DNA from: a virus
Length of the DNA: 64,000 bases
Virus record (IMG/VR): IMGVR_UViG_3300028840_004170
Span: 26,074-90,073 of that record
Strand: one strand, 5' to 3'
Shown here: in pieces, positions 1-7,566 of the stretch
How the letters are laid out: each line of letters starts with the position of its first letter
Numbering within the stretch: position 1 is the stretch's first letter
Made by a program: the position numbers and the translations under genes
Notes under the pieces: generated by a model
Told to the model about the DNA's origin: nothing
Seen by the model: the letters and a program-made list of their open reading frames with translations, nothing else
Databases searched by the model: none

Positions 1-570
1 TAGCACCACAGTTTCTAGAGAATCATTTTTGATCATCTTCATTAGGTCATCTAGAGAGAATTTGAGATTCAAATTATCACAGACTTTTGACAACACACTT
101 TCTTGAGATAAATATAGATGCCCTGATGATGAGGCTTGAGACAAGATATGTTTGACATATCCAAGAATACGAACCGGAGAATCTTCTTTCAGACCAATTT
201 CATTTAAAGCAATATGGTCAATCTTTTTGAATTGCACCCTACCAAACCCAATCAAAATATATGGGTTCTCGAACAGGTTATTGAGAGAGGGAAGTTTCTG
301 ATGCTTGTCATGAAAAGCATAGAGAGCATTCTTAGCTACTTTGTAGGAGAACCCCCATCCCATGATAAGGAAAATCTCAGGACTAAATGATTCAATGTAA
401 CTCCAATATTGGAGTACACTTCTTGGTCCTCTAAGAGTTTTATGGTTCTGAGTGATAAGTTCGTAAGGACCTCGATACTTACCAAAATTGATTTGATTGA
501 AAGATGATGGAGGTATCTTTACGATCTCCTCCATCCAGGTCTTCAGACCATTTGCTATCTCAAGTTCCAT
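1..570 (-). CDS. RecD2-like DNA helicase, N-terminal part (cut by window edge)
   Basis: An open frame of 190 codons runs off the left edge. It starts at ATG 570, whose A is shared with the TAA of the reductase gene (TAATG), so translation is probably coupled. Residues about 98-150 read like the helix-hairpin-helix region of RecD2 and ExeM helicases: a GFGRVQFKKIDHIAL segment followed by a short-spaced YVKHILSQASSSGHLYLSQE segment, close to the family's usual 'GIGFKTADKIA ... GHTYLPRE' pattern. RecD2 enzymes are 5'-3' SF1B helicases. The Walker motifs would lie beyond the edge and are not visible, so the helicase call rests on this N-terminal domain and on the replication-gene neighbours. Confidence 0.6.
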   Translation of the reverse strand, partial: MELEIANGLKTWMEEIVKIPPSSFNQINFGKYRGPYELITQNHKTLRGPRSVLQYWSYIESFSPEIFLIMGWGFSYKVAKNALYAFHDKHQKLPSLNNLFENPYILIGFGRVQFKKIDHIALNEIGLKEDSPVRILGYVKHILSQASSSGHLYLSQESVLSKVCDNLNLKFSLDDLMKMIKNDSLETVVL

Positions 571-3200
571 TATGAACATCCTAATGAGTTACCACAATTT
601 GGACACCGATAACAAGTTCCGTTTGGAGTAGTGAGGAACCCACAATTAGGACAAGGAGGCCCATCAGAAATGGTACTTGTCTGCAAGGCTGGTAATTCCT
701 CTACTGGCTCATCCTTCAGTTCTGCTTCAACATGAGTATGGTCATCAGAATAGAAGTATGACTTCAACCATCTGAAAATGTAATCAAGAATGGATTTTGC
801 AAACTGTATATCTGAGTTTTTGGTCCAACCTTGAGGCTCAAATCTGGTGTTCTCAAACTTGGTTATAAATGCATCTAAGGGGACTCCATACTGAAGACCA
901 AGACTCACGGCAATCCCAAAATTGTCCATGAGACCATTTATAGTAGACCCTGCCTTTGCCATACGGATAAATAACTCCCCTGGTGATCCATCTTCAAAAA
1001 GACCTACGTGAATATACCCTTTGTGTCCGATTATATCGAATTTGTGTCGAATAGTTTTGATCTCATCTGGCAAGTTTCGTCTAAGGGGCTTCAAGGCAGC
1101 TCTTTTCTTACCTTTTGTCTTGGACATCAAGGGCTGGAAAATTTTGGAACCTTGTCTATAAACAGCTATAGATTTCAGACCCATTTTCCAAGCGTCTAGA
1201 TATATATCCTTGATCTCTTCTATTGTGACGTTTTCAGGCAAGTTGACAGTCTTGCTGATAGCACCACTAAGGAATGGTTGGACGGCTGCCATCATCCTGA
1301 TATGACCCATAGGCTCTATGCATCTATTATTGAGAGGGATAGCACAATCAAATATTGGCAGGTGTTTCTCAAGAAGCCCAGGTGCTCCTTCTATGTATCC
1401 ATTCTCAAGAACGTAGTCTTGGATTTTCTTGATCTCATCATTTTTATAATGGAGAGTCTTCAGAGCTAATGGAATAACAGGATTCACTAATTGCATAGCC
1501 CCACCACCAACAAGAACCTTACTTTTCACCAAAGCAATGTCAGGTTCTACTCCTGTGGTTGCCACATCCATCATGAATCCAATAGTTCCTGTAGGAGCAA
1601 GCAGAGTGACTTGACTGTTACGAATCCCATGCTTGTTACACTTTGACACTACCGAATTCCAAGTATCAAGACTGATCTCTAACAAGTCTTCAATAGGATC
1701 TTCTCCTATGATTTTCTTATGGGCTCTTATGTGCTTGTTCATCACTTTGATGAAAGGTTGTTTGTTGAGTTCCCATTCCTGAAATGGTTCTTTTAGAACG
1801 GCAATATCAGCACTGAAATCATATGCCGTTGAAGTCATGAGACTAGTAATTGCAGCAGCAATGCTTCGAGAAAAATCTGAGTCATAAGGATGACCCAAAG
1901 CCATAAGAGCACCACCAAGATTGGCATACCCCAAACCCAATTGACGATATTTCCTGGCTCCCTCAGTTATTTTTGGTGTGGGATAAGAAGCCCGGTCAAT
2001 TAAAATCTCTTGAGCTAGAATAGTCACCTGTACTGCATGTCGGAAAGCTTCAATGTCAAAAAATTTCTCTTTATCCAAAGAGACAAACTTCATAAGATTC
2101 AATGAAGCAAGATTACAAGCACTATCATTAAGAGACATAAATTCACTACAAGGATTGGAAGCTACAATCTCACCAGAATTGGCTAGTGTATTCCAATCAT
2201 TGATAGTGGTATGGTACTGAACACCAGGGTCACCACAAATATGTGCTGCTTTCGCTATGTCCCCTAGAATCTCAGAAGCTTTGTACTTAGGACCTTTCTT
2301 CCCACTGACTACCTCTTTTGTATACCAATTACCATCATTCTTGACAGCTCGGAAAAACTCATTTGGGATACGTACTGAGTTGTTACCATTCTGGAAGTAA
2401 GTATGATTATAGACGTGTTCAAAATTGGCTTCACCATCTCGGATCAATTCTTGGAGACGTTTTTCTTCAAGAGCTTTGCACCAAATGAATTCCTCAACAT
2501 CTGGATGCCCTACATCCAAAATGATCATCTTGGCAGCACGACGTAATCTCCCACCACTTTTGATGACACCAGCAAAAGCATCAAAACCTTTCATGAAAGA
2601 TACAGGACCAGAAGCTATACCTCCTTTTGATAGAGGCTCCGTTGAAGACCTGAGGACAGAAAAATTGGTCCCTGTCCCACCCCCGTTTTGAAAGATACGA
2701 GCCTCGTTGGAGACAAGTTCCATAATAGAACCCATTGAATCTTCCAAACCTTGAATGAAGCAAGCAGAGATCATAGGCTCTTCATCTAGCCCTATGTTGA
2801 AGAACACTGGGCTATTAAAAGCCATGACTTGATTGTAGATCATATACATAAGTTCATTACAAAATACATCTGCCTCATCTTCATCTAGATATTCACCTTC
2901 AATAGCCCATTTACGAATCGTACCACAAACTCGTTCAGCTAGTTCTTTTAGGCTTTTCTCTTCATTTTTAGCTCTGCTTGTTTTTGCAAAGTATTTCTCA
3001 GAAACTATGTTGATAGCTTGCTGACTCCAAAACTGAGGATAGGAAACCCCTTTCTGTTGGAATATTGCATTGCCATCTTTGTCTTTTACTTCTGCATTTT
3101 TCTTTTCCCATTTTATGCCTGCATCTGGTTTCCCACCTTTACAGAAAAAAGACTCCACTTTCATTTTCGTAGTATCACCAGATACCTCTAAACTTATCAT
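570..3200 (-). CDS. nrdJ: Adenosylcobalamin-dependent (class II) ribonucleoside-diphosphate reductase
   Basis: This enzyme reduces ribonucleotides to deoxyribonucleotides, with a radical generated from coenzyme B12 and no separate radical subunit. In the 876-residue product I see the first active-site cysteine in SACF (C147), the NGGGTGTNFS loop near 172, the thiyl-radical motif NPCSE (C351, E353), ACNLASLNL (C362), a PTGTIGFMMD segment, and a C-terminal zinc-ribbon-like tail with CPNCG, CYRCPNCG and GCS. That tail is typical of NrdJ proteins. I chose ATG 3200 because TTGGAGGAACTAGC lies just before it; an earlier in-frame ATG at 3281 has no ribosome site. The start overlaps the delta-like gene by ATGA. 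No B12-binding riboswitch could be assigned upstream. Confidence 0.95.
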   Translation of the reverse strand: MISLEVSGDTTKMKVESFFCKGGKPDAGIKWEKKNAEVKDKDGNAIFQQKGVSYPQFWSQQAINIVSEKYFAKTSRAKNEEKSLKELAERVCGTIRKWAIEGEYLDEDEADVFCNELMYMIYNQVMAFNSPVFFNIGLDEEPMISACFIQGLEDSMGSIMELVSNEARIFQNGGGTGTNFSVLRSSTEPLSKGGIASGPVSFMKGFDAFAGVIKSGGRLRRAAKMIILDVGHPDVEEFIWCKALEEKRLQELIRDGEANFEHVYNHTYFQNGNNSVRIPNEFFRAVKNDGNWYTKEVVSGKKGPKYKASEILGDIAKAAHICGDPGVQYHTTINDWNTLANSGEIVASNPCSEFMSLNDSACNLASLNLMKFVSLDKEKFFDIEAFRHAVQVTILAQEILIDRASYPTPKITEGARKYRQLGLGYANLGGALMALGHPYDSDFSRSIAAAITSLMTSTAYDFSADIAVLKEPFQEWELNKQPFIKVMNKHIRAHKKIIGEDPIEDLLEISLDTWNSVVSKCNKHGIRNSQVTLLAPTGTIGFMMDVATTGVEPDIALVKSKVLVGGGAMQLVNPVIPLALKTLHYKNDEIKKIQDYVLENGYIEGAPGLLEKHLPIFDCAIPLNNRCIEPMGHIRMMAAVQPFLSGAISKTVNLPENVTIEEIKDIYLDAWKMGLKSIAVYRQGSKIFQPLMSKTKGKKRAALKPLRRNLPDEIKTIRHKFDIIGHKGYIHVGLFEDGSPGELFIRMAKAGSTINGLMDNFGIAVSLGLQYGVPLDAFITKFENTRFEPQGWTKNSDIQFAKSILDYIFRWLKSYFYSDDHTHVEAELKDEPVEELPALQTSTISDGPPCPNCGFLTTPNGTCYRCPNCGNSLGCS

Positions 3201-4078
3201 GCTAGTTCCTCCAATAAAAACGACCGTAATAATATATAGCCATCTAATCCTGTATATTTCATACCTATATCTAATTGGCACAACCTTTTATGCCAACTCA
3301 GTAACTTAGGCAAGGTTATTTTTGAAGATAGCTCTTGTAGTTTTGTTAGGAAATACGGATGGGCATTTAACTGACCTGCAAGTTCTTTGATTTCCCCTCC
3401 ACGAGCCATGAATGATTTTATATATATAACTTTCTCAACAGCTTCCAAAAAGAAAGCCAAGATTTGCAATGGAGGTATTTCTTGATGTTCTAGATTAAGA
3501 AAAGTCTTGAGTGTGGTTTCTCTTTTTCTGAGGAAATCATTAAATAAATCTAGAGTTGTCTTTTTCTTTGGGTTGCCAATCCACTTGAGATCCTTTTGTA
3601 GAATCTTACCAGCAGTTTTGAAATGATTCCCCAACTTGACTAATTCAGAGTGTGTTTGATAGAGATCTCCCCTATCCAGACGTTCTGCTAAATACATATA
3701 TTCATCTTCAGATAACGAGATACCAAATTCCTTCAAGACACCTCTAATGAATACTACAAATCTTTCTTCATTGAGGTCATTGCATTTGAATGTATTTTCT
3801 TGAGGTACTTTTTCTGGTATGTGTTCGAGATACCCCCTGTTAGTCACAGCCCAAACAATGTGATGATTTTCCAACTTTATTTTCTTGAGCACGTCGTAAC
3901 TTATCTTACGGACATCACAAAAAATTATGATCTTCTTGAGAGGACTGCTTTTGATTAGGAAATAGATCTCATTAGGGTCCTCTTTTTGGATAACTGTGTC
4001 AATACCGGTACGATCTTGGATCATCTCCAAGATTTTCATTCTCAAGAATTCGTTTGTACCTATCAGACACCAATGCAT
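3197..4078 (-). CDS. DNA polymerase III delta-like clamp-loader subunit
   Basis: The 293-residue product has the general make-up of the delta subunit (HolA). It has an N-terminal alpha/beta region with a strand pattern KKIIIFCDVR and no Walker motifs. A helical collar-type C-terminal half follows, with the family-like order of a TLDLFNDFLRKRE helix, a PPLQILAFFLEAVEKV helix and a final helical bundle. Delta opens the sliding clamp. The start at 4078 overlaps the TAA of the delta-prime-like gene (TAATG); a longer reading from 4132 would cut into that gene. The adjacent position next to a delta-prime-like gene supports the assignment. The sequence is divergent, so the call depends partly on context. 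Confidence 0.7.
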   Translation of the reverse strand: MHWCLIGTNEFLRMKILEMIQDRTGIDTVIQKEDPNEIYFLIKSSPLKKIIIFCDVRKISYDVLKKIKLENHHIVWAVTNRGYLEHIPEKVPQENTFKCNDLNEERFVVFIRGVLKEFGISLSEDEYMYLAERLDRGDLYQTHSELVKLGNHFKTAGKILQKDLKWIGNPKKKTTLDLFNDFLRKRETTLKTFLNLEHQEIPPLQILAFFLEAVEKVIYIKSFMARGGEIKELAGQLNAHPYFLTKLQELSSKITLPKLLSWHKRLCQLDIGMKYTGLDGYILLRSFLLEELA

Positions 4079-4932
4079 TATTTTCTCAGCTCTATCTTTG
4101 CATCTACCACAGCTTGAAAGAAATGATGCCAAGCTCTAACACTAGGGTATCTCTTCATAGTCTGGTAGAATTGATTTAAATGGTTATAGATAACGAGTAG
4201 GTCTTGACTACCTCTTTTCTCTTCTATCAATGAAAGTCTTTCTTGGACATATGGAGAGGATTCTGTGAAATGAAGATGCAGTACAAACAACACCCAATGG
4301 ATTAAATCTCCAAGATCTGTCTCTCGTACTTTAAGAAGATTCAGTAACGTCTCTTTTTCAAAAAAACTCTCTATGAACAATATAGCTCTTTCCTGTTCCA
4401 CACGACTTTTGTTAAGTTGGAACAGTGGTATTCCACCATACTCTGCTTCTGATGTTGGTGGTATATAAATTTCCCAGCATCGAGATCGAAGAGTGGGGAT
4501 AACTTCTGTGTGGTAAGGAGTGAGGAAAAGAAACAGATTGTAAGGCTTTACATCCTCTACTATTTTCAAAAAAACATCGCTTCCCTCAGGGGTGATTTTA
4601 TCAGCTTGGTCTATGACAATAGCTCTGACTTTAGAGGCTAGTGGTGGCTTACTGACAGCAGCAGAAATCTCTCGAATATCATTTACACCCCAAGACTTCT
4701 TTTCTAATTCATAGAGAATGTAATCTTCTCTAGGTATTGATATGCAAGAAGCACATTCACATTTTGAACTTTGATTACCTTCACAATTGGCATATTTGAA
4801 TATGAGCCTGGAGAAAAGTTGCTTCCCCATGCCTTCTTCACCAGTGAGAATAAGAGGATGAAAGGTGCCTTCTCTGACATAACTTGTCAGAAATGCTCGG
4901 ACACCATCTCTTTCCCAAATCTCACCAAACAT
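4078..4932 (-). CDS. Clamp-loader AAA+ subunit, DNA polymerase III delta-prime-like (HolB/DnaX family)
   Basis: The 284-residue product shows a degenerate P-loop GEEGMGKQ (residues 31-38, Q where S/T is usual). It also has a zinc module with C50, C58, C60 and C63, a Walker-B-like strand AIVIDQAD (105-111, DQAD in place of DEAD) and a TLRSRC motif (147-152) like the conserved SRC of clamp loaders. The altered P-loop suggests a structural, non-hydrolysing role like bacterial delta-prime, which organises delta and the gamma/tau ATPases. The start is ATG 4932, with GAGGAGGT four bases upstream. It is coupled to the delta-like gene downstream. No phage gamma/tau gene is in this window, so a host or distant subunit may supply ATPase activity. 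Confidence 0.8.
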   Translation of the reverse strand: MFGEIWERDGVRAFLTSYVREGTFHPLILTGEEGMGKQLFSRLIFKYANCEGNQSSKCECASCISIPREDYILYELEKKSWGVNDIREISAAVSKPPLASKVRAIVIDQADKITPEGSDVFLKIVEDVKPYNLFLFLTPYHTEVIPTLRSRCWEIYIPPTSEAEYGGIPLFQLNKSRVEQERAILFIESFFEKETLLNLLKVRETDLGDLIHWVLFVLHLHFTESSPYVQERLSLIEEKRGSQDLLVIYNHLNQFYQTMKRYPSVRAWHHFFQAVVDAKIELRK

Positions 4933-4975
4933 ATATACCTCCTCTTCACTGTATGAAGAGACTCTACCAATGAGC

Positions 4976-5560
4976 TTAAATTATTTCTAAACGCTCAGCT
5001 AAATTCTTTGTCTTTGGAGCAAAATAGTTGAAGAATCGTTTCTTTTCGGCAGGATTCCTCAAGACATAGGAAGGATGATACATAATGAAGACATGAAATC
5101 TCCCAGCTCTATAAATTTTGCCAGCTATATGTGTAATTTTTTGTTTCTCTTTAAATTGCATCAAAGTCTGGACTACATCTGATCCCATAAGGATCAGAAT
5201 CTTTGCCTTGTCAAAAAATTCCAGTTCTTTTCGGAGATGTACTTTACAGGACTCAATCTCTGTCTGAGTAGGAGGTCGATTTCCAGGAGTGAAACATTTT
5301 ACCATATTCACTATCCCAACTTGGTTTCTTTTGTAACCAACCTTCCCCATCCACTCATTCAGAAGCTGCCCAGAACGTCCCACAAAGGGCCTGGTGAAAC
5401 GATCTTCATCGTTACCAGGGTTACGACCCACAAAAATGATTTTGGCATCCTGAGGGCCTTCTCCTCGAACAGGACTAACCACGTCTTGATAAAGTGGACA
5501 GAGCTGACAAGAAGCTATCTCTGTGGCAATAGAACTATCTTGGATCAGAGGTGTGTCCAT
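4976..5560 (-). CDS. Family 4 uracil-DNA glycosylase (4Fe-4S type)
   Basis: This enzyme removes uracil from DNA in base-excision repair. The 194-residue product carries the four cluster cysteines C18, C21, C89 and C105. Their spacing is nearly that of Thermus family 4 UDG (C14, C17, C86, C102). It also has the motif run VGRNPG ... RPFVGRSGQLL (44-67), the segment NMVKCFTPGNRPP (85-97), and the terminal catalytic-type motif HPSYVLRNP. The usual GEAPG of motif A is GRNPG here. I prefer ATG 5560 because GGGAG sits five bases upstream; ATG 5572 is also in frame but directly abuts its only candidate site. The gene overlaps the end of the upstream small gene by 16 bases. Confidence 0.9.
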   Translation of the reverse strand: MDTPLIQDSSIATEIASCQLCPLYQDVVSPVRGEGPQDAKIIFVGRNPGNDEDRFTRPFVGRSGQLLNEWMGKVGYKRNQVGIVNMVKCFTPGNRPPTQTEIESCKVHLRKELEFFDKAKILILMGSDVVQTLMQFKEKQKITHIAGKIYRAGRFHVFIMYHPSYVLRNPAEKKRFFNYFAPKTKNLAERLEII

Positions 5561-5817
5561 GCACACTCCCATCCTTTAGGTTTCAGAGTAGCTCTCTGCA
5601 CGAATCCTTTTTGACTGATTTCATTTGAAATCTTCTCAACATAGAATGGACCTTTAACTTCTGCTATTCGATGTCTAGGTGGGGAACCATCATCTGGCTG
5701 ATATTGTGATTTGAAAGAAAACCCATCTTCAAAATGAATCAACCATTTGGGTCTAAGAGAATCTGTCTTTGTTTCTACTTCTAAATTCAGGTCAGGTATC
5801 ACATAAATTGTCTTCAA
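5545..5817 (-). CDS. Hypothetical protein, 90 residues, TTG start
   Basis: I do not recognise this family. The product is mixed alpha/beta, without membrane segments or cysteine pairs. It has a central charged and proline-containing stretch (PDDGSPPRHR) and a Trp-rich end. The start is TTG at 5817, supported by AAAGGGAG nine bases upstream; no in-frame ATG fits. It overlaps the glycosylase gene downstream, so both are likely translated from one message. A DNA-repair accessory role is possible from position only. Confidence 0.6.
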   Translation of the reverse strand: MKTIYVIPDLNLEVETKTDSLRPKWLIHFEDGFSFKSQYQPDDGSPPRHRIAEVKGPFYVEKISNEISQKGFVQRATLKPKGWECAWTHL

Positions 5818-5835
5818 GATACATCTCTCCCTTTA

Positions 5836-5945
5836 GGAACGGGAGGAATTCTTGAAGAATTTGAGAGATCTCGTTCCCCTCAACCCCTTCCTAAATGTCA
5901 TGCTAGCTGAAGTTATCCAGCTAGACGAACACTCATAAGTGTTCG
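5836..5945 (-). promoter_or_regulatory. Hairpin-rich leader upstream of the glycosylase/clamp-loader/reductase operon
   Basis: Three inverted repeats stand in a row. The first joins GGAACG (5836-5841) to CGTTCC (5872-5877) and encloses AATTCTT/AAGAATT (5847-5861). The second is CTAGCTG/CAGCTAG (5903-5924). The third is CGAACACT/AGTGTTCG with a CATA loop (5926-5945). Read on the minus strand they form a structured leader just before the ribosome site of the TTG-start gene. On the plus strand the last hairpin is followed by a T-run near 5954-5964, so it could also act as a terminator, though no plus-strand gene precedes it. Function is inferred from structure only. Confidence 0.4.
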
Positions 5946-5961
5946 GGTTTCATATTGTTTT

Positions 5962-6354
5962 TTATACCATCGTCGTTATATATGCTCTCTTTTCTGTTCC
6001 TTCCAGTGGTGTTTTTGTTTTCAAGGCTTCTGTTGTTGTTGGCTGCCCAAATTTCTGCTCGGATGTGCCTCTCATGAACTTATAAGAGGGAAGAGACATA
6101 CTTGGCCCGACTCCAACCAGCGAAATGCTGGGGCTAGTAAGGGCTGAGAGCCCACCGGTAGGCCGGTGGCAGCAAACAGCAGGGCATCTCCCAGACCATC
6201 GGGACGTAAATCTAACCTTCCCTGGTACTAGTAGGCCAGTAGTCAGGGCATTTTTACGTTGATGGCAGATAAACTGGAAGTTTGGACATGAAACTCTTGA
6301 CTTGCTAGAAGACTGTTTACCCTCAGCGGTAAGATTCAAACGACCTTTTTTCAC
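5962..6354 (-). CDS. Possible 130-residue protein (GTG start) in a structured, GC-richer segment
   Basis: An open frame starts at GTG 6354. It has AGGAGGGG nine bases upstream and a sigma70-like promoter about 40 bases upstream, so translation is plausible. The product is unlike its neighbours: rich in S, T, G, P and R, with scattered cysteines (CPNFQFICH near 29, CPAVCCH near 60), and with many ACA codons toward the end. I recognise no family. The DNA of the middle part is GC-rich and folds into several perfect hairpins, which is more typical of a functional RNA than of a gene. The frame may therefore be incidental to an RNA, or the segment may do both jobs. Confidence 0.35.
   Translation of the reverse strand: MKKGRLNLTAEGKQSSSKSRVSCPNFQFICHQRKNALTTGLLVPGKVRFTSRWSGRCPAVCCHRPTGGLSALTSPSISLVGVGPSMSLPSYKFMRGTSEQKFGQPTTTEALKTKTPLEGTEKRAYITTMV
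6084..6345 (-). ncRNA. Candidate structured RNA, class unknown
   Basis: A cluster of short perfect stems lies in a locally GC-rich patch: CCAGC/GCTGG (6117-6131), GGGCT/AGCCC (6141-6153), CCACCGG/CCGGTGG (6152-6169), CCCTG/CAGGG (6220-6248) and TTACC/GGTAA (6317-6332). The element GGCCTAC occurs twice on the minus strand, each time in a loop context. A strong promoter directly upstream on the minus strand would transcribe it. I could not match it to tRNA, tmRNA, RNase P, group I or II introns or a known riboswitch by eye. Large ornate phage RNAs such as GOLLD or ROOL are possible relatives by location and style only. Strand choice follows the promoter. Confidence 0.35.
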
Positions 6355-6390
6355 TTTTTGAATCCCCTCCTAATCAAGCCAATTAAGGGC

Positions 6391-6418
6391 ATTATACGGA
6401 TTCAAACTCCTTTGTCTA
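6391..6418 (-). promoter_or_regulatory. Sigma70-like promoter for the minus-strand operon
   Basis: On the minus strand, TAGACA (6418-6413) is followed after 16 bases by a perfect TATAAT (6396-6391). The predicted transcript would start near 6384, about a dozen bases before an AGGAGG ribosome site and the GTG at 6354. This is the clearest host-type promoter I found in the window. It points into the glycosylase/clamp-loader/reductase operon, which fits early or middle expression by the host polymerase. Confidence 0.6.
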
Positions 6419-6847
6419 CAAAAAAGATCTCATACAATTCCAGTAACTTACAACACTGGGTCTCATAACTCCCTGAACATACAACTAAAAAATTTCCCGC
6501 TTCCTACCCATTTTTTTTCATTTCTTCTCCTCACCATATGTTGCCATACAGATCTTTTCGTGTACTCCCCCTTCTTCATTTATATATACTCTCTTTTCTT
6601 TTCCTCTTGTAGGTAGAAGTTAAGATCAGATCTATTTATATATATTATTATGGAGATCCAAAAATTGGAGGTAAGGAAAGTTACCTGTGTTGCAGGTAGG
6701 GAGATTTTGGGATCTGAAAAGTTACCATACATGTATTGTAAGTGTAGAGATGAGATCCAAAAAATTGAGACCTGGATTTGTGGGTGGGGGGATGTTGATT
6801 GATCTGTTTGTATTGTTAGTGTATATATGAGTGAAGAGGAGGATGAT
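6419..6847. other. Divergent noncoding region between replication and structural arms
   Basis: About 430 bases separate the minus-strand promoter from the first convincing plus-strand gene. The stretch is AT-rich, with several TATATAT runs (near 6585, 6637 and 6822) and poly-T/poly-C pyrimidine tracts between 6500 and 6605. It probably carries the promoter of the plus-strand genes, but I see no convincing -35/-10 pair. A short frame at 6650-6802 (50 codons) lacks a ribosome site and is not called. Confidence 0.5.
6653..6769 (+). repeat. Pair of direct repeats, GAGATCCAAAAA type
   Basis: GAGATCCAAAAATTGGAG at 6653-6670 recurs as GAGATCCAAAAAATTGAG at 6752-6769. AAAGTTACC also occurs twice between them. 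The copies sit upstream of the structural arm and could be protein-binding sites or the trace of a small duplication. Confidence 0.45.
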
Positions 6848-7201
6848 ATGTCGCTTAGTGGTAATTTCCCGGAAAATGGTACCAGTGTCTCAACTGAAGA
6901 GGTGGAGATTTGGAGGGAGGATATCCCTGAAGGCAATTATTGGATTCAGGAGGGGAGGAATTATCTGAGGACTCTGACCAAGGATGATGTTATATGGATG
7001 TTGCAGAGGATTCCAAAAGCTAGGAAAGATTATTTGGAAGCTGTGAATCCAGAAAGGGAGGATTATGTACGTCTTGCTAATGTGCCTCTGGTCAACCACT
7101 ATGATCCTGACAAAATGAATAAGGGTCTTAACAGGACTCCACAGTCTATTGAATTCCTCTGGAAGGAGTGCAAAGGTGTATGGCCCAGACACAGACATTG
7201 A
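6848..7201 (+). CDS. Hypothetical protein, 117 residues
   Basis: I do not recognise this protein. It is acidic and Trp-rich, with a patch of aromatic and charged residues (GNYWIQEGRNYLRTL) and a helical middle; no membrane segment is seen. I chose ATG 6848 because AGGAGG lies five bases upstream; the in-frame ATG at 6827 has no ribosome site. The end overlaps the next gene by 22 bases. It is the first gene of the plus-strand arm. Confidence 0.65.
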   Translation: MSLSGNFPENGTSVSTEEVEIWREDIPEGNYWIQEGRNYLRTLTKDDVIWMLQRIPKARKDYLEAVNPEREDYVRLANVPLVNHYDPDKMNKGLNRTPQSIEFLWKECKGVWPRHRH

Positions 7202-7566
7202 TTCTTATATGTGTGGGTGGGATTTTGTTTTTTTGTCTTGCCTGTATAGTTGTATTCGTATATGGGTTTAAGAGAGGATTTCGATATTTTTATCGGTGTG
7301 TGAATGAAGAGAAGGACATAAAGATATATCTCTCGTTGTCAGAGATACTTGGAGATGTTATGAGGATAAAAAACCGTAAAGAGCCAGATAAGGTGAAGCA
7401 ACAAAGGTTTTGGAAGGATTTGTGGGGGAAAGCATGTGACCGTGCTAGAACAGTAGAAGATTCAAGATTAGCTGTGTTGGAACGTTATAGTAAGGAGCCA
7501 GAGAAAATCCTACGGAAATTTAATATCATCTCTCAGGCCGATATAGATAGGGAATTTGGTCAATGA
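7180..7566 (+). CDS. Small membrane-anchored protein
   Basis: The 128-residue product has one strong N-terminal membrane segment (about residues 7-30, LILICVGGILFFCLACIVVF). A basic patch (GFKRGFRYFYR) and a charged helical domain follow. The order suggests an inner-membrane protein with its C-terminal part in the cytoplasm. The start at ATG 7180 has AAAGG three bases upstream and AAGGAG farther back; GTG 7168 is a weaker choice. It is coupled to the next gene by ATGA. Function is unknown. Confidence 0.65.
   Translation: MAQTQTLILICVGGILFFCLACIVVFVYGFKRGFRYFYRCVNEEKDIKIYLSLSEILGDVMRIKNRKEPDKVKQQRFWKDLWGKACDRARTVEDSRLAVLERYSKEPEKILRKFNIISQADIDREFGQ

Noticed and set aside
6170-6230. Cobalamin riboswitch box (GGGAGA...GCC on the minus strand) ahead of the B12-dependent reductase operon
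   Set aside because: The match to the B12 box is partial and the other conserved elements are at the wrong spacing.
6220-6354. Likeness of CPNFQFICHQRKNAL to the TnpB C-terminal zinc finger, suggesting an insertion-sequence remnant with its guide RNA
   Set aside because: One cysteine and the catalytic-type residues are missing, nothing upstream reads as TnpB, and the ribosome site and promoter fit a start here; kept only as a remote option.
6650-6802. 50-codon plus-strand frame with several cysteines
   Set aside because: There is no ribosome site and the frame contains one copy of the local direct repeat; composition looks noncoding.
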